A DNA stretch of 6,196 nt from Nitrososphaerales archaeon TH1920 (GCA_014523495.1 JAATVM010000232.1:1-6196); one strand, 5' to 3'; shown: positions 1 through 4,913, counted from the stretch's first letter. Notes: generated by a model not told the origin, from the letters alone. Numbers and translations are program-made.

Positions 1-53
1 ATACGAGTTCCTTAAACCGTCTTACGTGCAAGGTTCAAATCCCCTTGGGCCCA
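1..53 (+). tRNA. 3' part of a tRNA or tRNA-like remnant, 5' end outside the window
   Basis: The stretch holds the invariant T-loop sequence GTTCAAATC (33-41) and ends in GGGCCCA followed by TTTT, as expected for an acceptor 3' strand plus discriminator A without an encoded CCA. The CGT-CTT-ACG element (18-26) could be a short variable arm of a Leu/Ser-type tRNA. The T stem does not form in the standard register: with a 7-nt loop, CAAGG faces CCCCT and only two pairs form. CAAGG can pair with CCTTG only if the loop grows to 9 nt. No convincing anticodon stem is visible. It may be an intact but odd tRNA, an intron-containing one, or a broken copy; the isotype cannot be assigned. Confidence 0.4.
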
Positions 54-111
54 TTTTGATGGAGTATTATATTTTGGCCTCCAATTCAAAAATTAATTCT
101 ACTAAAAATAA

Positions 112-140
112 GTTGAGTCAACGTTGAAACTGTGAAACTG
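112..140. repeat. short palindrome plus tandem 8-bp repeat
   Basis: GTTGA-G-TCAAC (112-122) is a perfect inverted repeat. It is followed directly by two adjacent copies of TGAAACTG (125-132 and 133-140). The cluster lies about 130 nt upstream of the small membrane protein gene, so it could be an operator, but nothing else supports that. Confidence 0.3.
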
Positions 141-206
141 AGGAATTAAATTCAAATATTAAAAATACAAAAGATTTGATAATAGTAAGAAAGGGACTTT
201 ACTAGG

Positions 207-264
207 CTTAAAGTGGTTGTTTCACCGTATATTCCTTATGAATTCGAAAATAATTAGAAAGGAG
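207..264 (+). promoter_or_regulatory. promoter and ribosome binding site of the small membrane protein gene
   Basis: A box A-like CTTAAAG (208-214) would place the transcript start near 237. An alternative GTATATT (228-234) would place it near 257. Either leaves a short leader containing AAAGGAG (258-264), which sits 8 nt before the TTG codon at 273 and is the main reason to accept that non-ATG start. Confidence 0.45.
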
Positions 265-272
265 ATTTTGAA

Positions 273-536
273 TTGAGTATCATACTAGGTACTCCTCTCT
301 TAAGAACAAAAGAAATTACAAAGTCAAAACATGGTGAACCAAAGACCTCGTCCATATTGCTAATATCAGCAGCAATAATTATGGCAACTATTTTGTTGAT
401 GTATGCAGGAATATCATATACAGAAGAAATGATGAAACAATATTCTATGTGTAGAGATAAAATAGTAGGCTACGAACAACATGGAATGTATCCGAGTCCA
501 GAAGAGTTTAGATTAGCATTATCATTCTGTGACTGA
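273..536 (+). CDS. small single-pass membrane protein, function unknown
   Basis: An 87-residue protein that I do not recognise as a named family. Residues 1-24 are basic (K13, K17, K19, K24), residues about 27-49 form one strongly hydrophobic helix (ILLISAAIIMATILLMYAG), and residues 50-87 are a short polar tail. By the positive-inside rule the N-terminus should be cytoplasmic and the tail outside. The tail has two cysteines (C60, C86) that could form a disulfide or anchor a partner. The start is TTG at 273, chosen because AAAGGAG lies 8 nt upstream and the first in-frame ATG would fall inside the membrane helix. It appears to be transcribed alone, with a terminator 45 nt downstream. Coding status is likely; the role is not known. 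Confidence 0.6.
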   Translation: MSIILGTPLLRTKEITKSKHGEPKTSSILLISAAIIMATILLMYAGISYTEEMMKQYSMCRDKIVGYEQHGMYPSPEEFRLALSFCD

Positions 537-580
537 GAATAAGAACGTAAAATAATTTATTTTGTTTACTCTATTTTTTG

Positions 581-607
581 GATGTCTTCTACAACGACAT
601 CTTTTTT
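581..607 (+). terminator. hairpin plus T6 terminator
   Basis: GATGTC (581-586) pairs perfectly with GACATC (596-601) around a 9-nt loop, followed directly by TTTTTT (602-607). The T run exists only when read on the plus strand, so this ends the transcript of the 273-536 gene. Confidence 0.6.
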
Positions 608-610
608 GAT

Positions 611-656
611 TCTGGACTTTCTTTTGTTTTGGGTAGCATAACTGAGCTAGTCCAGA
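611..656. repeat. 8-bp inverted repeat with 30-nt spacer
   Basis: TCTGGACT (611-618) and AGTCCAGA (649-656) are perfect inverted copies. A smaller TAGC/GCTA pair (634-637, 646-649) is nested between them. It lies between the terminator and the dehydrogenase promoter, and could be a protein-binding site or an RNA hairpin. Confidence 0.35.
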
Positions 657-777
657 CGTTTCACTGGCACTTAAACAAAAAAACTGCCTTAAAATCGGTT
701 AATATATTCATTTAAATATTCAGGAAAGTGCATGCAGGAAAATTTTCTATATTATTGAATTTGAATTTGGAAATCCC

Positions 778-783
778 TATATA
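778..783 (+). promoter_or_regulatory. TATA box of the sugar dehydrogenase gene
   Basis: TATATA is centred near 780.5, about 30 nt before ATG 810 and 20 nt before ATG 801. Archaeal transcription starts about 25-28 nt downstream of the TATA centre, so a start near 807 would give an almost leaderless mRNA beginning at ATG 810. A second candidate, TATATTA (748-754), would start transcription near 777 and favour ATG 801. No ribosome binding site is visible before either ATG. Confidence 0.4.
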
Positions 784-800
784 CCTAGAACAGAAAATTT

Positions 801-2135
801 ATGAGGGTCATGATAATAAGTTTACGTAGAGAAATCTTCATAGCATTATCATTTTTTGTAGTGTTATCCAGTCTAGCTCTTCTGCTGGCTCTGTTTAGTT
901 ATGATTCATCTGCCTATGCTGCCAGACCAAATGTAACTGCATCCAAACCAGTTGTAAATGATCCCAATCTTACTGTTAATCTCTATTTTAAAGGACTTAA
1001 AGCACCAACTTCAATGATATTCCTTGGTCCAGATGATATCTTGGTGACACAAAAAAAGGAAGGGACGGTAGAAAGGATCGTAAACGGTGTCAAGAATACA
1101 GAACCACTCATTACGGTTCCTGTTGCTAGTAAAGATGAAAGGGGCTTACTGGGAATGACAACCTCAAAGGATCCAGTTAATAACAAAACTTATGTGTTTC
1201 TCTACTACACCGAGAAAGGTCCAATGAAGGGTGAAATACTTGGTAACAGGGTCTACAAGTATGATCTAGATGAAAATGGGAGTAAACTGATAACACCGAA
1301 ACTACTTTTAGATCTTCCGTGGGAACCAGGACCAGGACATAATGGTGGGGTATTGAAAGTTGGTCCAGATAACAATATCTATATCACAATAGGTGATTTG
1401 ATAGGAACAGATCAAAATGAAAGCCAACTATATGAGACACAGGCCCAGAATTTCCAAGCTGGGAAAGAGGCAGATGGAAGAGCAGGTATTCTTCGGATTA
1501 CTCAAGATGGTCAACCTGTAAAGAACGGTATACTTGGCAGTAAGCATCCTCTCAATCTATATTATGCGTATGGGATAAAGAATAGCTTTGGACTTGATTT
1601 TGACCCACTTACGGGATATTTATGGGATACAGAAAATGGCCCTGCCTATGGTGACGAGATAAATTTTGTTGAACCGGGCTTTAATAGTGGTTGGAAAAAG
1701 ATACATGGTATTTGGAATGTGAACGCTGCATTAGATAAGGCAGGGATATCTCCTACCGATCCTAAAGGATTAGCTGATTTTAATCATACGGGAAAGTATA
1801 GTCCTCCAGAATTTACTTGGGACCATTCGATCGCTCCAACGGCTCTAAAATTTCTTAATACAGATAAGCTTGGACTAGAATTTGAAAATGAAATTTTAGT
1901 AGGAGATATAAAATATGGTAACATATACAGATTCAACTTAAGTGAGGATAGAAAGTCATTAGCTTTGAATGAATCTCTGACTGACAAAGTGGCCAACAAT
2001 ACGGAAGAACTATCAAGCGCTATATTTGCACACGGATTTGGAGGTATTACAGATCTGGAGGTTGGGCCCGATGGCTACCTCTACGTTCTTGTATATGATA
2101 AGGTCGATGGAAGAATATATCGTATACATGATTAG
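801..2135 (+). CDS. exported PQQ-dependent sugar dehydrogenase-like protein (GSDH beta-propeller)
   Basis: A 444-residue member of the glucose/sorbosone dehydrogenase family, which oxidises sugars or other alcohols with PQQ as cofactor outside the membrane. Residues 12-33 are a hydrophobic export signal, with an AYA-A site at 38-41; if uncleaved it would be a membrane anchor. Family motifs run in order: RGLLGM (114-119), YVFLYYTE (131-138), GHNGGVLKVGPD (179-190), YITIGD (194-199), YAYGIKNSFGLDFDP (255-269), LWDTENGP (274-281), DEINFV (285-290), and a last blade GGITDLEVGPDGYLYVL (414-430). H180 matches the catalytic His144 of Acinetobacter soluble glucose dehydrogenase, and G280-P281 match its metal-loop Gly247-Pro248. 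The residue matching PQQ-contacting Arg228 is Lys260. The substrate cannot be told from sequence. The start could be ATG 801 or, judging by the TATA box, ATG 810. Confidence 0.88.
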   Translation: MRVMIISLRREIFIALSFFVVLSSLALLLALFSYDSSAYAARPNVTASKPVVNDPNLTVNLYFKGLKAPTSMIFLGPDDILVTQKKEGTVERIVNGVKNTEPLITVPVASKDERGLLGMTTSKDPVNNKTYVFLYYTEKGPMKGEILGNRVYKYDLDENGSKLITPKLLLDLPWEPGPGHNGGVLKVGPDNNIYITIGDLIGTDQNESQLYETQAQNFQAGKEADGRAGILRITQDGQPVKNGILGSKHPLNLYYAYGIKNSFGLDFDPLTGYLWDTENGPAYGDEINFVEPGFNSGWKKIHGIWNVNAALDKAGISPTDPKGLADFNHTGKYSPPEFTWDHSIAPTALKFLNTDKLGLEFENEILVGDIKYGNIYRFNLSEDRKSLALNESLTDKVANNTEELSSAIFAHGFGGITDLEVGPDGYLYVLVYDKVDGRIYRIHD

Positions 2136-2154
2136 AGCGGACTCACGGATTTAT

Positions 2155-2307
2155 CTACTTGCATGAAAACCATTTGAAATCAACTTTTCCATCGTGCCCG
2201 TTGTAAACCATTCTGAGTTCTGCCCAGGCGCCAAATTCGTAATCTTTACCTTCTCATGCTACTATTAGTCCCCATTTATACGCGCTATAAACATTCCAAT
2301 TTATTTT
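2155..2307 (-). pseudogene. possible decayed coding fragment in the gap after the dehydrogenase
   Basis: This lies in the 379-nt space 2136-2514, which has no intact gene. Read on the minus strand from about 2307, one frame gives a protein-like run (KINWNVYSAYKWGLIVA), then an in-frame TGA (2254-2256), then 32 further codons (including EFGAWAELRMVYNGHDG and KVDFKWFSCK) ending at TAG (2155-2157). Two more stops lie just upstream. The piece is richer in G/C and aromatic codons than the surrounding AT-rich spacer. No start codon or promoter is evident. I do not recognise the family. It may be the 3' remnant of a dead gene, or chance. Confidence 0.35.
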
Positions 2308-2482
2308 CTACTAGTCCATTAAGTGTAAATCATCGGTCAAATCTTATGCAAACTTTGGGATTCTAATTAAAGGCAGCTGGTTTTAGATTTATTCTGAACT
2401 TATTATCTGCATATAGAAAAAAGTTGGACGTGATTAACAGTTTTAATTAAAAAGTCATTAAATAAATTGATTCCTAACAAGG

Positions 2483-2490
2483 TATTTAAA
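2483..2490 (+). promoter_or_regulatory. TATA box for the secreted four-Cys protein
   Basis: TATTTAAA is centred about 28 nt before ATG 2515, the distance expected for a leaderless archaeal transcript starting at or next to the start codon. No ribosome binding site is present, in agreement with that. Confidence 0.6.
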
Positions 2491-2514
2491 TTGAAAAAAC
2501 ATATGGAATAATTA

Positions 2515-2727
2515 ATGATAAAAAGCAATATTTTCCCAATAATCACACTAGTATTTTTATCGGTATCAATATTTAGTTTAAGTTATCCGTCATCAGTAAG
2601 TGCTGATAAAGATTTTTGCTATGATCAAGTTGGTGATGGTCATCATTGTTTCGAAAAAGAAGGAAATTGTAAAGATGCTCAGAAACATGATGAAATAGCT
2701 GAAAGCCATTGCTATAAAGAAGACTGA
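2515..2727 (+). CDS. small secreted four-cysteine protein, function unknown
   Basis: A 70-residue protein. Residues 1-30 are a classic Sec signal: a Lys near the N-terminus, a hydrophobic core (about 6-22) and a probable cleavage site SVSA|D after residue 30. The mature part is only about 40 residues, charged, with four cysteines (C35, C45, C52, C66) spaced C-x9-C-x6-C-x13-C and four histidines (H43, H44, H58, H65). This suggests two disulfides, or a small metal site, outside the membrane. ATG 2515 is fixed by the signal peptide and the TATA box 28 nt upstream. It stands alone, and a second promoter and RNA-like element follow its stop. I do not recognise a named family; export is much more certain than any function. 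Confidence 0.72.
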   Translation: MIKSNIFPIITLVFLSVSIFSLSYPSSVSADKDFCYDQVGDGHHCFEKEGNCKDAQKHDEIAESHCYKED

Positions 2728-2756
2728 TATTTGATTTAGATACTTTTATTAGAAAA

Positions 2757-2764
2757 TATAAATA
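2757..2764 (+). promoter_or_regulatory. strong TATA box upstream of the paired hairpins
   Basis: TATAAATA preceded by purine-rich AGAAAA is close to an ideal archaeal BRE/TATA element. Its centre (2760.5) predicts transcription from about 2787, one base before the first hairpin. No protein-coding gene starts within the next 300 nt on this strand. Confidence 0.55.
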
Positions 2765-2786
2765 GATTTTTTTGAATATATAATTT

Positions 2787-2890
2787 ATCATCTTATAATG
2801 CAAGGATAATAAGATGAGACAAGGCAAATCAGTTGGTGTTTATTCTTCACTGGACATGAGCATCAACTGATTATTATTATTTTAATTTCC
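2787..2890 (+). ncRNA. candidate small RNA with two consecutive hairpins
   Basis: Hairpin 1 has a perfect 9-bp stem, TCATCTTAT (2788-2796) with ATAAGATGA (2809-2817), and a 12-nt loop. Hairpin 2 has an uninterrupted 17-bp stem, 2827-2843 with 2856-2872, and a 12-nt loop. Its three non-Watson-Crick positions (2836/2863, 2839/2860, 2841/2858) are all G-U pairs in a plus-strand RNA and would be A-C mismatches in a minus-strand RNA, so the structure favours plus-strand transcription. A T-rich stretch (2871-2888) follows and could stop transcription. With the TATA box at 2757-2764 this makes a complete unit of about 85-100 nt. Alternatively it is the 3' end and terminator of the 2515-2727 mRNA. 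I see no match to tRNA, SRP, RNase P or typical box C/D or H/ACA layout. Confidence 0.5.
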
Positions 2891-3028
2891 AGGTGTAAGA
2901 GTTAATTAAGTTATTTGATTTATACTAAAAATTAGATATAGGTTACCTGTAATAGAAACTTGACTGAAGTGGATGAGGATATACCTCTTCGCAGACTCGT
3001 TATTACGCCCTAAAATAATATTTATGAA

Positions 3029-3084
3029 TTGTAAGTAAGTTTATAGATATAAGTTGGAAGCTCCCCGGGTATCTTAATTTACAA
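3029..3084. repeat. interrupted inverted repeat in the gap before the CBS pair
   Basis: TTGTAA-g-TAAG (3029-3039) can pair with CTTA-at-TTACAA (3073-3084), giving 10 pairs around one small internal loop and a 33-nt apical region that includes CCCGGG. It belongs to the gap 2891-3163, which otherwise holds only a small GATGAGG/CCTCTTC hairpin with one mismatch (2972-2990) and no gene that I can support. Confidence 0.3.
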
Positions 3085-3163
3085 CTAATGATGTATTTGA
3101 CTCGATGACCATTGGACTTACAGACCCATTGGCGCACCTTTTAGTCGTTGACTATTGAATTAA

Positions 3164-3615
3164 TCAAATATAATATTCTAATATCATTTCAATACTGTTT
3201 TTGTCCTCATAATCCCTTGAATATTCTCCAACCTTTGTAAAGTCAAGTGGAGTGACCATACCAATGGGTTTGTTTACATCATTTGATTTCTCGTCGATTA
3301 CAAGGAGATGCCTTACATTATTTTTTAACATTAGATCAGCTGCTATTGATGCCGACAATCTATAATCTATAGTAATAACTGGAGAAGACATTACTTCTCT
3401 ATTTATAACTTCGCTAGTCCGAGCATCATTAATACAATGCTTTCGAACTATGTCACGCTCAGTAACTATACCGATTGGTCTGTTACTTGCATCAATAACA
3501 AGTAATGAACTCACATTCTTGTCTTTCATTTTTTTGCCGTTTCTTGAAGGGAGGTTGATTCTTGAATAGATTCTATTTTTTTCCGCATAACGTCACTGAC
3601 AGTTAGCGTCATCAT
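3164..3615 (-). pseudogene. twin CBS-domain protein gene with a one-base frameshift
   Basis: Read as one gene from ATG 3615 (or 3612), this encodes a 150-residue two-CBS (Bateman) protein, the class that binds adenine nucleotides and signals energy state. The first 29 residues (MMTLTVSDVMRKKIES, then IQESTSLQETAKK) end at TGA 3526-3528. The next 121 residues (MKDKNVSSLLVID onwards) continue one frame over, from ATG 3529, to TGA 3164-3166. The break falls in an A7 run (plus-strand T7, 3529-3535): eight A would restore a protein colinear with the paralogue at 3843 (VSDIM...AAKKMLDKNVSSL). CBS1 spans about 4-62 of the repaired protein, CBS2 about 71-133, with GIVTERDI and GMVTPLDF at the strand ends. 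Stop and restart overlap as ATGA, so reinitiation could make the 121-residue product. A sequencing error, a pseudogene or slippage all fit. Confidence 0.8.
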
Positions 3616-3639
3616 GGAAATATATACATCTTCTAACCT

Positions 3640-3648
3640 TTAAGTATA
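3640..3648 (-). promoter_or_regulatory. probable TATA box of the minus-strand CBS gene
   Basis: On the minus strand ATACTTAAA (3648-3640), preceded by GAGGG, is centred about 28 nt before ATG 3615, which would make the mRNA leaderless. This placement supports 3615, not the internal ATG 3529, as the original gene start. Confidence 0.45.
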
Positions 3649-3784
3649 CCCTCCATCAGAACAAGATACTTTCTCCGGGCTTGAAATAGTGAAATCACTT
3701 GGGTTAAGTGCTTTAGGCATAGGTAATCCAACCAAAATTGTAACTGGTCACAAATTAAAGGAAGAACATGTATTGTTACGGTAA
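3644..3784 (+). pseudogene. possible gene remnant or small ORF between the divergent CBS genes
   Basis: The plus-strand frame from 3644 to TAA 3782-3784 stays open for 46 codons and reads like protein: an amphipathic start (TFSGLEIVKSLGLSALGIG) followed by NPTKIVTGHKLKEEHVLLR. No ATG is present; a GTG at 3689 would give 31 residues. It overlaps the promoter of the minus-strand CBS gene and ends 58 nt before the other. I do not recognise the family. It may be the tail of a dead gene, a short real gene, or chance. Confidence 0.3.
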
Positions 3785-3796
3785 ATCAAATTTGGG

Positions 3797-3806
3797 TATC
3801 TATAAG
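3797..3806 (+). promoter_or_regulatory. possible TATA box of the plus-strand CBS gene
   Basis: TATCTATAAG is centred near 3803, predicting a start near 3830 and a leader of about 13 nt before ATG 3843. The AT-rich AATATATTAAA nearer the gene is too close to the ATG to serve as its TATA box. Confidence 0.35.
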
Positions 3807-3842
3807 CCTACATTCCTACAAATTGAAATATATTAAACTTTG

Positions 3843-4295
3843 ATGCCACAAACTACTGTGACAAAGCGTGTAAGCGATATAATGTCAACCAGATTGGAGA
3901 GTATTCGAACGTCTGAAAGTGCCAAAGAAGCTGCAAAGAAAATGTTAGACAAGAATGTAAGCTCGCTTATAGTAGTCGATGAAGATGGACAAGCAATAGG
4001 AATCATTACTGAGCGTGATATCGCAAGGGGCGTATGCATTCATGATGTCCTAAGCAAAGAATTCAAAGTGCGCCATCTTATGACATCCCCGTTATCAACA
4101 ATTGATCCTTCATTATCCGCGGAAATGGCAGCAAATCGGATGTTACAGGATAAGGTAAGACATCTTATTGTTAAGGAAGATGACAAAACTGTAGGAATCG
4201 TAACTGCAACTAACTTTATCGATTACTTAAATGAGCAATTGGATCCAACTAATCCAGGCACTAGGGTGCTTAAAACATTGAAAGATGAGATCTGA
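3843..4295 (+). CDS. twin CBS-domain protein (stand-alone Bateman module)
   Basis: A 150-residue soluble protein made only of two CBS motifs, with no attached enzyme or channel domain. CBS1 covers about residues 8-66 (VSDIM ... ESAKEAAKKMLDKNVSSLIVVD ... GIITERDIA) and CBS2 about 74-132 (VRHLMTSPLSTID ... AANRMLQDKVRHLIV ... VGIVTATNFIDYL). Residues 133-150 are a charged tail. Such pairs fold into a Bateman module that usually binds AMP, ADP, ATP or S-adenosylmethionine in the cleft and regulates a partner; which ligand and partner apply here cannot be read from sequence. I prefer ATG 3843 over the adjacent in-frame TTG 3840. It diverges from the paralogous, frameshifted gene at 3164-3615, 227 nt away, suggesting an inverted duplication. 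This copy has every family motif and appears to be the functional one. Confidence 0.88.
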   Translation: MPQTTVTKRVSDIMSTRLESIRTSESAKEAAKKMLDKNVSSLIVVDEDGQAIGIITERDIARGVCIHDVLSKEFKVRHLMTSPLSTIDPSLSAEMAANRMLQDKVRHLIVKEDDKTVGIVTATNFIDYLNEQLDPTNPGTRVLKTLKDEI

Positions 4296-4414
4296 AGGAC
4301 AGCGTCAAATTTGATTCACAAACGACCAGTTCCATGCCTAGAACAATAACAATATTAATACAAACATGCTAGCGAGAAATTCAACGCAGTTCCAGCGAAT
4401 CAGAATAAAATTTT

Positions 4415-4467
4415 TATAAGCATCCTAGCGGTGTCTGTTGTATGTCACCTTTAGGAAGCAAGGAGGG
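4415..4467 (+). promoter_or_regulatory. promoter and ribosome binding site for the 4479 gene
   Basis: TATAAG (4415-4420) predicts a transcript start near 4443, leaving a leader of about 36 nt that carries AAGGAGGG (4460-4467). The ribosome binding site is strong but lies about 12 nt before the TTG start, longer than usual. No other in-frame start exists between it and the upstream TAG at 4452-4454. Confidence 0.5.
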
Positions 4468-4478
4468 AAAGTATCACA

Positions 4479-4913
4479 TTGAGTGAGCACAAAGACGGTA
4501 TTGATGAACTAGAGGAACTCAAGCTACAGACTGCAAAATTAGCAGAAACATATCGCAGAATTTTCTATAAAGTAGATCCTGCTTTAGTTTTCGATCTCGT
4601 TGCACGTTTGCAGCAAGACCCAAAAAATCCAGCACCATTGTATACTGTTGAAGTGTTCACGAAAGATGGAACAGATCCAGAGAAATCAAAAGATCATATA
4701 TTGGAGACGACTGGAACAGTTCCTTCTATCTATGATAATGGTACTCACTACGTCTCACATCACCCTTTGAACCTAGATATTCTAAAAAAGCTGAATGACA
4801 TAGACTATGTTTTGGAGGTTATGGGAGATTATACTGGTAGTGGCGCATCGATCGGACCACAACATGATAAAGGTGACTGGAAGAAAATAAAAGACAAAGT
4901 AAATAATAAGTGA
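4479..4913 (+). CDS. conserved-looking soluble protein of unknown function
   Basis: A 144-residue protein with no signal peptide, membrane helix or cysteine. Residues 8-30 should form a charged helix (DELEELKLQTAKLAETYRR). Residues 34-46 suggest a second helix, 53-61 a strand (PLYTVEVFT), and 97-115 a helix-strand pair (LNLDILKKLNDIDYVLEV), followed by a Gly-rich segment GDYTGSGASIGPQHD (116-130) and a Lys-rich end. Codon use and the regular alternation of secondary structure support a real gene. I do not recognise a family or any catalytic motif; the Gly-rich turn is not a P-loop. The TTG start is chosen from the upstream ribosome binding site and the in-frame stop just beyond it. It has its own TATA box, so it is probably not co-transcribed with the CBS gene 183 nt upstream. 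Confidence 0.7.
   Translation: MSEHKDGIDELEELKLQTAKLAETYRRIFYKVDPALVFDLVARLQQDPKNPAPLYTVEVFTKDGTDPEKSKDHILETTGTVPSIYDNGTHYVSHHPLNLDILKKLNDIDYVLEVMGDYTGSGASIGPQHDKGDWKKIKDKVNNK

Noticed and set aside
983..1186. Minus-strand frame inside the dehydrogenase gene
   Set aside because: Antisense shadow of a well-supported coding region; no promoter or start context.
1784..1999. Second minus-strand frame inside the dehydrogenase gene
   Set aside because: Antisense shadow of conserved beta-propeller sequence.
2573..2827. 84-codon minus-strand frame over the four-Cys gene and hairpin 1
   Set aside because: It lies opposite a gene with a clear signal peptide and promoter, and its translation is low-complexity with no family character.
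2788..2872. Box C/D or H/ACA guide RNA in the hairpin pair
   Set aside because: Only partial matches exist (GATGAG near 2813, CTGA at 2867-2870). The spacing and terminal stem of a C/D RNA and the ACA tail of an H/ACA RNA are missing, and the 17-bp stem occupies the CTGA.
3164..3529. Complete 121-residue CBS protein starting at 3529
   Set aside because: It would lack the first strand and helix of CBS1, which are present upstream in another frame. The promoter lies before 3615, so 3529 is at most a restart site.
3833..4039. Minus-strand frame opposite the plus-strand CBS gene
   Set aside because: Antisense shadow of CBS1 and its promoter; no independent support.
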